From assembly GCF_021654575.1 (NCBI RefSeq), contig NZ_AP024488.1, positions 3,681,501-3,745,500 of the forward strand: a DNA stretch of 64,000 bases, in the 5' to 3' direction. The DNA is from Desulfoluna limicola (GTDB lineage Bacteria; Desulfobacterota; Desulfobacteria; Desulfobacterales; Desulfolunaceae). A model generated the notes under the pieces. The model ran no database searches, was not told the origin of the DNA, and was given only the letters and a program-made list of their open reading frames with translations. Position 1 is the stretch's first letter. The number at the start of each line of letters is the position of its first letter. Made by a program: the position numbers and the translations under genes. Of the stretch, positions 28,027-36,289 are shown piece by piece.

Positions 28027-29226
28027 ATGAGACCTCTCAAAATCGCCGATGGCATCTACGACGTGGGTGTCAAGGACTGGAACATCCGGGATTTCCACGG
28101 GTACTCCACCTACATGGGCACCAGCTACAACGCCTTCCTTATCGTCGATGACGACAAGGTGGTGCTCATCGACACGGTGAAAGAGCCCTTCACCGGTCAG
28201 TTTATGGAGAACATCCGCAAAATCATCGACCCGAAAAAAATCGATTTCATCATCAGCAACCATGCGGAAATGGACCACTCCGGGGCTCTTCCCCGGGTCC
28301 TGCACCTCATCGGTGAGGACAAACCGGTCTACTGCTCCAAGATGGGGGTACGGGCCCTGTCCGCCCACTTCAACGACAAAAAGATCGACTACCGCGTGGT
28401 CAAGCCAGGCACCGAGATGAAGCTGGGCAAGCGCACCCTCTCCTTCATCGAAACCCGCATGCTCCACTGGCCGGACAGCATGTTCACCTACATCAAAGAG
28501 GACGGCATCCTCTTTTCCAGCGATGCGTTCGGGCAGCACTACGCCTCCCACGAAAACTTCGATGACGAAATGGGGGTGGGGCTCTTCGACCACGCCAAGA
28601 AGTACTTCGCCAACATCCTTTTGCCCTACGCCCCCCGCGTGGAAAAGCTCCTGGAGTCTGTTGAAGCCATGGGCCTCAAGCTCAACATGATCTGCCCGGA
28701 TCACGGCATCCTCTGGCGCAAGCAACCGGAAAAAATCCTGGAGCACTACGCCAGTTGGGCGCGCCAGGAGACCAAAGACAAAGTGATCGTCATGTACGAC
28801 ACCATGTGGAACTCCACGGAGAAGATGGCCAAGGAGATCGTTGACGGCGCACGCTCCACCGGCGTGGAGGTGATCCCCATGAGCGTTCGCAACTGGCACC
28901 GGAGCGACATCATGACCGAACTCATGGACGCCAAGGCCCTCGTGGTGGGCTCCCCCACCCTCAACAACGGGATCTTTCCCACCTTAGCCGACGTCCTCTC
29001 CTACATGAAGGGCTTAAAGCCCCAGGGCAAACTCGGGGCAGCCTTCGGCTCCTACGGATGGAGCGGGGAAGCGGTGAAACTCCTCAACAAAGAACTGGAG
29101 GCCATGGAGTTCGAGCTTATCGATGACGGCATTCGCACCCTCTACGTCCCGAATCAAGATGCTCTCAAAGAGTCCTTCGACTTCGGTGTCCGCATCGGCG
29201 AAGCCGTGAAGGCCAAAAAGGGCTAA
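28027..29226 (+). CDS. roo: A-type flavoprotein (flavodiiron protein, rubredoxin:oxygen oxidoreductase)
   Basis: A 399-residue cytoplasmic flavodiiron protein. The metallo-beta-lactamase part (1-250) has the diiron ligands in NHAEMDHSG (about 78-86), later His and Asp in TRMLHWPDSM and SSDAFGQH, and CPDHG; the flavodoxin part (about 255-399) has MYDTMWNSTEKMA and SPTLNNG, GSYGWSGEA for FMN. These enzymes reduce oxygen to water, or nitric oxide to nitrous oxide, using rubredoxin. The rubredoxin and the NADH:rubredoxin oxidoreductase domain are both encoded just upstream, so an NADH-to-oxygen chain for protecting an anaerobe is evident. Confidence 0.95.
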   Translation: MRPLKIADGIYDVGVKDWNIRDFHGYSTYMGTSYNAFLIVDDDKVVLIDTVKEPFTGQFMENIRKIIDPKKIDFIISNHAEMDHSGALPRVLHLIGEDKPVYCSKMGVRALSAHFNDKKIDYRVVKPGTEMKLGKRTLSFIETRMLHWPDSMFTYIKEDGILFSSDAFGQHYASHENFDDEMGVGLFDHAKKYFANILLPYAPRVEKLLESVEAMGLKLNMICPDHGILWRKQPEKILEHYASWARQETKDKVIVMYDTMWNSTEKMAKEIVDGARSTGVEVIPMSVRNWHRSDIMTELMDAKALVVGSPTLNNGIFPTLADVLSYMKGLKPQGKLGAAFGSYGWSGEAVKLLNKELEAMEFELIDDGIRTLYVPNQDALKESFDFGVRIGEAVKAKKG

Positions 29227-29249
29227 AGCCAGGTAATTAGTCAGCTTGT

Positions 29250-29437
29250 GCCTCCGGCGGCCCTGCCGGGGGCCAAACTTTTGAAAAGTTTGATAAACAG
29301 GTTTAAAAAATCGATCTTTAGGTAGTACGCGAATTGAAGGCGGATGTGATTTGACCCGAGGAACGAGGGGCAAAACGCATCTGCTACCTGCTTTCAAGGT
29401 TTTTCGCTTAAGTGGCTTTGCCACCCTTGCCACACCC
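29250..29437 (+). repeat. Intergenic element, copy 9
   Basis: GCCTCCGGCGGCCCTGCC 24 bases after the flavodiiron stop, the AAACTTTTGAAAAGTTTGATAAACAGG module, a stem GGCGGATGTG/GCATCTGCT around CCCGAGGAACGAGGGG, then a longer cap hairpin (AAGTGGCTTTGCCACCCTT) without the final GCCGCCGGAGGC. Confidence 0.75.
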
Positions 29438-29558
29438 TCTCCAAAACTGATTGTGAAACCCACCGTTTTAGAAGGCAAATGTATGCCCGTGGCAGGGCGA
29501 TCGAAGGCTCCATTGAACCGAGTCGTTGCGATTCACACATGACCTCCGGAGGAATTCC

Positions 29559-29918
29559 ATGACCGCTCAACCGACCTCTTTTGCTCTCTTCGCCTACCGA
29601 CAGGAGCCCGGCTGTTTTATCCATGTTCTCCTGAACGGCCTTGACCTCCATGACAAAGGCCATAAGGTCAAGATTGTCATAGAGGGACCGGCCACAACCC
29701 TGCTCCCCGAGATCGAGACCCTTGACGCCCCCTTGCCCTCTCTCTTCAAGCAAGCGACGGACAAGGGGCTTATGGACGGTTACTGCCTCGCCTGTGCCAC
29801 CAAGCTCGGGGCAAAGGATGGCGCCAAAGCCTCCGGTCTTGCCCCCCTCTCCGACATGAACGGGCACCCGTCCATGGCCCGCTATGTTGAACAGGGATTC
29901 ACGGTGATCAATTTCTAA
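29559..29918 (+). CDS. DsrE-like small soluble protein
   Basis: A 119-residue protein with the alternating strand-helix pattern of DsrE/YchN-like proteins (SFALFAYRQEPGCFIHVLLNG, then HKVKIVIEGPATTLLPEI and YCLACATKLGA). DsrE-fold proteins relay sulfur or act as small structural partners in sulfur-metabolising bacteria. A Cys pair (YCLAC) is present but the typical DsrE catalytic Cys position cannot be confirmed. The start is decided by CCGGAGGAATTCC before ATG 29559. It stands alone between two intergenic elements. Confidence 0.65.
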   Translation: MTAQPTSFALFAYRQEPGCFIHVLLNGLDLHDKGHKVKIVIEGPATTLLPEIETLDAPLPSLFKQATDKGLMDGYCLACATKLGAKDGAKASGLAPLSDMNGHPSMARYVEQGFTVINF

Positions 29919-29943
29919 GTGCGTACCTGTTTAAAAAAAACAA

Positions 29944-30114
29944 GCCTCCGGCGGCCCTGCCGGGGGCCAAACTTTTGAAAAGTTTGACAAACAGGTTTGT
30001 ACATGATTTCAAGATGACACCAAAACCAAAGGCGGGTGTGATTTTCCCCGAGGAACGAGGGGCAAAGCACATCCGCCACTCGCTTTCAAGGTGGCACACC
30101 TTGCCGCCGGAGGC
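29944..30114. repeat. Bipartite intergenic element, copy 10 (best-preserved)
   Basis: 171 bases. Opens GCCTCCGGCGGCCCTGCC, carries AAACTTTTGAAAAGTTTGACAAACAGG, a 10-bp stem GGCGGGTGTG/CACATCCGCC around CCCCGAGGAACGAGGGG, the cap hairpin AAGGTGGCACACCTT, and closes GCCGCCGGAGGC. It begins 26 bases after the DsrE-like stop. Confidence 0.88.
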
Positions 30115-30351
30115 ACGCTTTTACCAAGCACGTTGACCATAGAGGGCATAGCTGAACAGTTACAAAGCGGTTTACAAATGCCCCCCGATCTTCGCTTCTA
30201 AGGCCGTTCGTCCATGGACAACAGTTTGGCAAATAGTGCCGCATTGCTTTATAATTAAGACAACACATTACACTCAAACGGGATGGGCTTCTTCACGACA
30301 CAACCTCGGGACAACCAGAGAAACGACAACCCTGCCAACCAAGGAGGCCCC

Positions 30352-31041
30352 ATGAAGACCAATGAAATATCCGGCGGACGGGAGATCAAACGCGCCCTTC
30401 GCCCCCTCCTTCTGGAAGGGTCCCCCGAAAGCGTTGAAACAGAGCTGCTCTCCTACCCCTTGAGGCGGGTGGTGAGTCCCATCATCGGTTTTTTCTGCGA
30501 CCGGGAAGAATTGGTAAGATGGCGTGCCGTAACGGCCCTGGGGATGGTTGCAAATGCCCTGGCACGGGAGAACATGGAAGAGGCGCGCGTCGTCATGCGC
30601 CGCCTGATGTGGACCCTCAATGACGAATCCGGTGGCATCGGCTGGGGAGCCCCGGAAGCCATGGGGGAAATATCGGCGGTGAACAAAAGGGTGGCGGCAG
30701 AATACCACCGAATTCTCTGCTCGTACGTCAGCGAAGAGGGAAATTTTCTGGAACACGAAATCCTTCAGCGAGGCGCCCTCTGGGGCCTTTGCAGGCTGGC
30801 GGAAACCGATCCGGAGAAAGTAGCCGCAGCAGCCCCTGACGTGCGCATTCACCTCGCCTCCAAGGACCCGGTTAAACAAGGCCTCGCCCTGCTCTTTGCC
30901 GCACGCACAGGGGACCACACAGCACGCCCCCACGCCGAAGCCCTGAAATCATCGCCCCACCCCTTTTCCTTCTACACTGAGTGGCACGTCACCCCCACCA
31001 CCGTGGGTGATCAAGCGCAAAACCTTCTCCAGAAAGCATAG
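30352..31041 (+). CDS. DVU0298-type HEAT-repeat protein
   Basis: A 229-residue soluble helical protein with HEAT-like repeats (LVRWRAVTALGMVANAL; GAPEAMGEIS; HEILQRGALWGLCRLAE). The motif DESGGIGWGAPEAMGE is characteristic of a family in sulfate reducers known as DVU0298 proteins, with no assigned function; HEAT repeats usually bind partner proteins. The frame begins at 30283, but AAGGAGG before ATG 30352 decides the start. Its stop codon shares a base with the next intergenic element. Confidence 0.78.
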   Translation: MKTNEISGGREIKRALRPLLLEGSPESVETELLSYPLRRVVSPIIGFFCDREELVRWRAVTALGMVANALARENMEEARVVMRRLMWTLNDESGGIGWGAPEAMGEISAVNKRVAAEYHRILCSYVSEEGNFLEHEILQRGALWGLCRLAETDPEKVAAAAPDVRIHLASKDPVKQGLALLFAARTGDHTARPHAEALKSSPHPFSFYTEWHVTPTTVGDQAQNLLQKA

Positions 31042-31161
31042 CCTCCGGCGGCATGGTGTGCCACCTTGAAAGCAGGTAGCGGAATTCGTTCTATGACAAT
31101 TTTTAAGACCTGTTTGGTAAACTTTTTTAAACGTTTCGCCCCCGGCAGGGCCGCCGGAGGC
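31041..31161. repeat. Bipartite intergenic element, copy 11
   Basis: Starts GCCTCCGGCGGC at the last base of the HEAT gene stop codon, has GTGTGCCACCTTGAAAGC, and ends with the inverted CCTGTTTGG...CCCCCGGCAGGGCCGCCGGAGGC module. It fills most of the gap between convergent genes. Confidence 0.8.
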
Positions 31162-31350
31162 GAACTAAGGCTGAGCTGTGACGTTCCTTAGGGCGTTGAA
31201 TATCAGGAGGGGATTGGGAATGGCTTAACAAACGAAGGAGGGGGAAGCCCCGGCTAAAGGACTCCCCCTTGAATGCCTCGCATGCAGTGCCGCACCTCGT
31301 GCAGCACTCTTTCCAAGGCTTTTTTGCCGCACCGACCTGCGTCGACTCGA

Positions 31351-31896
31351 TCACGCGAAGGATCGTTTGAAGAGGTCCTCAATGGCGGCTTTGCCTTCGT
31401 CTGAAAGGTTCCGTGTTCCGGTACCGCAGAAGGTCTTTTCCGTAATCACAGGAGTATCCAGGGCCCAGCGATTCTCTTTCCAGGTGTACCACTGGTTCTT
31501 ATCCTGATCGAACACGCTGACGGGACGGTTGAAAAACTTGCCCAGCTCAACAGCCCAACCGGTGCCACCCTTGACGGTGTTGTCGTCTTGGATCCATCCG
31601 ATGGCCAACACCTGACACCCCTTGTTCACCATGTGAAAAATCACCTGGAAGACCTTACGGATCCTGTCTGCCTGGGCATAGCGTCGCCCCATACGGGCCG
31701 ATACGATCTCCATGCTGACATCGCCCTTTTTAAGGGTCTCTTCCGAAAGGATCTCCACGTTCATCTCACGGGTCAGGGGCTGTCCTTCAAAGGCGTAGGT
31801 GGTCTCGGAAACTCCGTACTTTTCTGCCTGAATGCCAAAGGCCGCTTCAGCCCCTTTGAGGCCACCGCTGTAAAAATGTCTATTTGACTGGGTCAT
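31351..31896 (-). CDS. SLOG-like (YpsA/molybdenum-carrier-like) protein
   Basis: A 181-residue soluble protein. The N-terminal HFYSGGLKGAEAAFG and later GGTGWAVELGKFFNRPVSVFD and GTGTRNLSDEGKAAIEDLF follow the pattern of SLOG-superfamily Rossmann proteins (nucleotide-binding, e.g. YpsA-like and putative molybdenum carrier groups). Ligand and role are unknown. AAGGAAG about 9 bases upstream supports ATG 31896 over the frame start at 31920. It is convergent with the HEAT gene and no partner gene is adjacent. Confidence 0.65.
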   Translation of the reverse strand: MTQSNRHFYSGGLKGAEAAFGIQAEKYGVSETTYAFEGQPLTREMNVEILSEETLKKGDVSMEIVSARMGRRYAQADRIRKVFQVIFHMVNKGCQVLAIGWIQDDNTVKGGTGWAVELGKFFNRPVSVFDQDKNQWYTWKENRWALDTPVITEKTFCGTGTRNLSDEGKAAIEDLFKRSFA

Positions 31897-32241
31897 GTTC
31901 TTAATCTTCCTTTTGTACAATCTGTTTCAGGTCACATCGTAAGTGGGTCTGCCATGTCCGGCCCCTCACTCACCGCAAGCGCAATACACCCCTGATTAGC
32001 ATGGTTCACCTCACGTGCAGGGGGAAAGTGTCGATCCGACTTGAATGGATGAAATATGCGTGAAGAGATGTTGAGGAACGAACGAGCGAGACAATTATAT
32101 CAATATTCCTAATAAAGCAACACCTTTTAATCCCGACACTGAGGAATATTCCACCACCGAAGCAGCACAAGACCCCATACATTCCAAGTAAAGCTACAGC
32201 AACCGTGCCTCCGGGCCTTTTCCTGAGACACCCTTTTGCAT
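31897..32241. other. Intergenic region, no gene seen
   Basis: Upstream region of the SLOG-like gene. It holds an AT-rich stretch near 32090-32130 and a loose inverted repeat AATATTCCT/AGGAATATT (32102-32150) with 31 bases between the arms. I cannot assign either to a known site. Confidence 0.4.
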
Positions 32242-32276
32242 AAAAAAATCCGGCTGAAATAATTCATCCAGCCGGA
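32242..32276 (-). terminator. Intrinsic terminator of the secreted-protein operon
   Basis: On the reverse strand TCCGGCTG, a 12-base loop, CAGCCGGA and seven Ts. It lies about 150 bases after the 32428 stop. Confidence 0.88.
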
Positions 32277-32427
32277 CCAATCGCACAAAAGAGAACCATC
32301 TGAAACAAGAAGGTATATCCATGCACCGTTCGCGTATCAGCCACCATACGTGAACGCCCCCACCCCCTGAAAAAGAGTCCGGACAGCCTCTGTCTTGCAT
32401 CAGCCACATAACTCTCACTGCATTTTT

Positions 32428-33852
32428 CTAAGGAAAGTAGTTCGTATCCGTCCCGTAATAAGAGTAACCGGTGACATTGGGGTCATTGCTGTAAACCTTC
32501 TGAAGAGAAGCTGGATACTGCGTTGTCGCCACCGACGGTTCAATCCCGTTCCACCAGTTATAAAGGGACTCGTTGAGGTTCTCTCCCTTGTACTGAAAAG
32601 AGCTGGCGATCCGTTCATTGTAGCCTCCCACAAGCTGGTACCCGAAATGGGGGCTGTTGCGATCCAGGCCAATGCGGATAAAGAAGCCGGAATGCTGATT
32701 GTTGCTCAAGGGGTTATCGGGAACGGCGTCGATCCAGGCCTCCCCCTTCGGCTGTTTGTAGTTTCGGGATAAATTGAACTGGTCCACCAAGCTCATCATG
32801 GTGTCCCTCTGATAAAAGACAGGAATCGGGGTGGAGTTAAACTCCTCGGCCAGGTCCGTGCCTGCCACGCCGTTGCCATCGCCACCTGCCTGAAGGGCCA
32901 CTTGACTGGCCTGATGGGGAAGTTTTGGGCTGTAGATCCCCGTGGCCCGTTTGTAATCAAAGGAGAGGTCCCCCTGAAGGTCGTTTGTGCCCACAATGAT
33001 GTCGGTTAGCTTTCGATTGGGGGAGTTGATGTCGTCGTACTTCAGACGGATCACCAGTCCATTGATACGGACCGGTTCATCCGGATTAAGACCCATGCGC
33101 AGGTTGTCCACCGCAAAATCCCAGTCAAGGTAGTTACGGTTGCGGTAAGTCTGGCTGGAAAAGAGAACCAGTTGATCGTTGTCCCCCTGGGCCCCATCCA
33201 CCCACTTATCCCCAAGCTTCTCTTTGTATTTATACATGTAATTGTCATCATCCACCCAAGGGACATAGACCTTTTGTTTAATCAGGCTGTCTTTGTCATC
33301 CCCTCGGTAAAGGGTATACTCCACAGCCAGCTGCCAAGGAGAAAACAACTCTTTATCTGTATCGGGATCCATGTCGACCCTGAACCGTTTTGACCCCCAT
33401 TTATCGGGCTGTTCATCTACACTTGGTATATCACCTGTAAACGTGCCACCCGGAATATCTATATCTTGCCAGTCCACGCGAAGATCTCCACCTTTAAAAT
33501 CCCATTTTTTAACAGGTCCAAGTAGCACAAGACTCGGATAATCCCCCGGATTCAGACCCTTCCGTGTCGTTAGCTCAGCAGGCGATTTGTAGTAGTACCC
33601 CAAACGCACCTTATCGGTCTCCTGATAAACCTCCAGATAGGCGTCCAAGAAGATACGCACCGTGTCGCACTCCATGCTGATGGAAATTGGGCTGGTCTGA
33701 GCTGTGACGTCAGAAAGATCTTTATCGGTCATGGGCCATACCTCAGCCTGAGCAACAGACGACAACCCTGCCACCCCAAGAAACATGACGATGCTGGAAA
33801 GACAGGGCAGACAGCCCCATGCCCACTGCATCCATCGTTTACGACATCCCAT
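32428..33852 (-). CDS. Secreted protein, DUF6160-like N-terminus, unknown function
   Basis: A 474-residue exported protein. Signal peptide about 1-36 (cleavage after SVAQA), then MTDKDLSDVTAQTSPISISM, which resembles the start of DUF6160-type surface proteins (L-D-EL--VTGQAGI). The body is rich in Asp, Tyr and beta-forming residues (WDFKGGDLRVDWQDIDIPG; INGLVIRLKYDD), suggesting a beta-rich surface or outer-membrane-associated protein. It shares style and position with the larger upstream gene. AAGGAG before ATG 33852 decides the start. I do not recognise a function. Confidence 0.6.
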   Translation of the reverse strand: MGCRKRWMQWAWGCLPCLSSIVMFLGVAGLSSVAQAEVWPMTDKDLSDVTAQTSPISISMECDTVRIFLDAYLEVYQETDKVRLGYYYKSPAELTTRKGLNPGDYPSLVLLGPVKKWDFKGGDLRVDWQDIDIPGGTFTGDIPSVDEQPDKWGSKRFRVDMDPDTDKELFSPWQLAVEYTLYRGDDKDSLIKQKVYVPWVDDDNYMYKYKEKLGDKWVDGAQGDNDQLVLFSSQTYRNRNYLDWDFAVDNLRMGLNPDEPVRINGLVIRLKYDDINSPNRKLTDIIVGTNDLQGDLSFDYKRATGIYSPKLPHQASQVALQAGGDGNGVAGTDLAEEFNSTPIPVFYQRDTMMSLVDQFNLSRNYKQPKGEAWIDAVPDNPLSNNQHSGFFIRIGLDRNSPHFGYQLVGGYNERIASSFQYKGENLNESLYNWWNGIEPSVATTQYPASLQKVYSNDPNVTGYSYYGTDTNYFP

Positions 33853-33899
33853 GCTGTTGTTCTCCTTTGAGCCGAGATCTATGATGAAATCACGCGACA

Positions 33900-35720
33900 T
33901 CAGTGATCGGGAAGCCACTGAGCACCAGCCCCAGGATAGGGGGGTTCATATATATGCCAGAAATCATAGGTCACCCCACCCACCACTTTTTTAGTATCGT
34001 AGAGATCCCACCGTCCTCCTGTGGGGTTTAAGTCCGGAGTCCCCGGTGGCTTGCTTAAGCTAGTGTTCCCCAGCTTGCTTAAGAAATCCAGCTGTCCCCG
34101 ACCGATGGGGTCCCAGTCCGCCTGGACAGCAGGCCCATTCCAATCCCCATTGACATCCTGACAGGTCTGATTAATCCCATCTGGAAGCTTCCCGGCATCG
34201 TAGACATAGGTGTGGTTGTTCTGCTGAGTAATGACATACTGCTCAGCCCGGCCAGGAAATTCAATGTAGGTTTTCTTGGCCCGCATGCCATCGAGGATTA
34301 CGCTTCCCAAAGAAGGCCCAAAGTCCTCGTAAGGCCACCCTTCATCTACCTCAAGAGTGCTTGGGTCGTCTTTTGTAGATACAAACCCCTGAATTTCCTC
34401 CACACGCACCGAGCCGTGCCGGGGCCAGTTGATGGCCACGTAGCTCCGATCGTCGTCGTAAGGCTCCAACCTTTTCGTTTCAGGGTTGTACCGATTGTAA
34501 GTTCGCCCTGTTTTCACTTGGATGGTCATGGGACGCTCTTCGATGACGAGGGTGTTGGCCACATCCTGGCTGTGGATCTGGTAATCATCATCCAGCTTGT
34601 TCGGATCGTCAAAATTGTTCCCTGTAATGGTGTCATTGGGAGTGTGCTGCCCGTGATCATAGGGCAACTTCTTCCCGCCGATGAGATCATAAAAAGCAAC
34701 CTGGTTGATGTTTCCGTTCATCATGTAGCCGTCATACATGTTGTAATAATCGGGGCTGCCCTCATACGGGGTGCTGATCAGGCTCGGGTCGATGGGGGTG
34801 TCCTTTGGGTCCCAGGTATGCCCGTAATACCCGTCTGGATCATAGGTGCTCTGAAAATACTCGGAAGGATCGTCGCTGGCGAAGTACCCGCTATCCAAGT
34901 CCCCCCACTTTCCATAAAGGGAGTGAACATCCTGATTGAAACTCTCCCGCATATGGACCCCCTTAACCAGAGCGTTCAGCGTACCGTCCAGGGCTCTCAA
35001 CTCGATTTCATCAATGGATGTTTTGCTGCGGATCTCCAGGGCAATGCCCTCGCCTGTGGCATAACCAGGAATGCCATTGATGGGGTAAAGGGTCACCTGC
35101 TGGCCGTAGGTTTTCATGCCGGCAATGGAAAGGGTTCCGCTATTAAGCCAGGGATCCCCTGTTGACGAATCCACAAACCCATCTGCAGAAAACCGAAGCC
35201 CCATAGAGCTGTCCTGTGACATGAACACATCCGTTCCATTTCCCATACTCAGGGTCACGGCACCAATGCCCCGGGCTTCGGCATCGGTCTGATAGTCCGG
35301 GCCTTTAACAATCGTGTAATCTTTCCGTTTATGCTTGAACCAGTAATTCAGATTAAACAGCCCGGCACTCCCCTTCCTGACTTTGGCCGTATCTTTGATA
35401 AACCACTCTCTCTGGGGAGCTTGATAAGCGCCCACCATGATGGAAAGGTCCCCGTTGACAGTTCGTGTACCGTCCGTGTCGGTCAGTTCGATGTAATTGT
35501 CCGGTTCGGCTGTGTCATCAGGAACAAACCGAATGGAGTCGCTTTTGTTTTCCATGGAGACATTGTCGAAATGAAGGTTTACCCCGGTGCCGGCCTCCAC
35601 GCCCCCAAGCTCCCACTCCTTCATGGGCTCTGGGGTTGCCATGGCCTGTGTCGCAAAGAGAATGCCCACGAAAAGCATGTAAAACACGTATCGATGGAAC
35701 CTCAGGGCCGAAAAAGCCAT
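33900..35720 (-). CDS. Large secreted beta-rich protein, unknown function
   Basis: A 606-residue exported protein with signal peptide about 1-29 (FVGILFATQAMA) and a long acidic, Tyr/Asp/Gly-rich body (GYFASDDPSEYFQSTYDPDG; NFDDPNKLDDDYQ). No lipobox, LPXTG or autotransporter C-terminus is evident. It is 47 bases upstream of a second exported protein with a similar composition and a shared vocabulary (both have segments such as GLRFSADG and INGLVIRL in analogous places), so the two may form one surface structure. GGGGAGGA precedes ATG 35720; the frame is open to 35849. I do not recognise a family. Confidence 0.6.
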   Translation of the reverse strand: MAFSALRFHRYVFYMLFVGILFATQAMATPEPMKEWELGGVEAGTGVNLHFDNVSMENKSDSIRFVPDDTAEPDNYIELTDTDGTRTVNGDLSIMVGAYQAPQREWFIKDTAKVRKGSAGLFNLNYWFKHKRKDYTIVKGPDYQTDAEARGIGAVTLSMGNGTDVFMSQDSSMGLRFSADGFVDSSTGDPWLNSGTLSIAGMKTYGQQVTLYPINGIPGYATGEGIALEIRSKTSIDEIELRALDGTLNALVKGVHMRESFNQDVHSLYGKWGDLDSGYFASDDPSEYFQSTYDPDGYYGHTWDPKDTPIDPSLISTPYEGSPDYYNMYDGYMMNGNINQVAFYDLIGGKKLPYDHGQHTPNDTITGNNFDDPNKLDDDYQIHSQDVANTLVIEERPMTIQVKTGRTYNRYNPETKRLEPYDDDRSYVAINWPRHGSVRVEEIQGFVSTKDDPSTLEVDEGWPYEDFGPSLGSVILDGMRAKKTYIEFPGRAEQYVITQQNNHTYVYDAGKLPDGINQTCQDVNGDWNGPAVQADWDPIGRGQLDFLSKLGNTSLSKPPGTPDLNPTGGRWDLYDTKKVVGGVTYDFWHIYEPPYPGAGAQWLPDH

Positions 35721-36163
35721 GCCGTCCTCCCCGCCTGATGCGGACAACTGAAATTGTAAAGGAAATAGGAGAATTGTGATTATCGATGCGAGGCGCATCG
35801 TCGATCCTTGCCCGGACACTTCGTTACTCGTAATGAACATTGTTATCATTGTGACAGGTTTATATCAACCCTTTTCAGGCAACTGACATAACCCACAGGA
35901 GGGCAACAGACAACTGAAAGGGTCTCTATTCATGCTGTTGGAGGCGATGGCACAGAGGGCCAGAAACAGATGGAATTGATTATAAAAATAGTGGCGGGGC
36001 ACAATAAAAGTCCCCAGCTTTAAGGACGGTCCCCAAGCCGGCCTCTCAACCATACGACTGAGTATAGTTTCCGAGTTATTCCGGTGACAGCCAACCCTTG
36101 AGCTGAAGACCAAATCACGGCAGCTCATAAGCTCGCAGCGAATAATGTCCGCCCTTGCACGAA
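35721..36163. other. Upstream region of the secreted pair, no gene seen
   Basis: AT-rich around 35830-35870. It should carry the operon promoter; no defensible -35/-10 pair is visible. Short frames here have no ribosome binding site and no family resemblance. Confidence 0.4.
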
Positions 36164-36263
36164 ACGCGAATGCGAATGCGAATGGGATGGAGTTGAAAAC
36201 ATGTCAGCTCCCGTCGCATTGGCAAACCCGCTTTCAAGGTGGCGCCACCTTGCCGCCGGAGGC
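36164..36263 (-). repeat. Intergenic element, copy 12
   Basis: GCGAATG...CGCATTGGC stem, cap hairpin AAGGTGGCGCCACCTT and GCCGCCGGAGGC end, 27 bases after the bioF stop in its own sense. Confidence 0.78.
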
Positions 36264-36289
36264 ATGTTTTTTTTGCCTTACTCTGTGGT

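Noticed and set aside
32102..32150. AATATTCCT/AGGAATATT inverted repeat
   Set aside because: AT-rich arms, 31-base gap and no nearby start at a sensible distance; likely chance.
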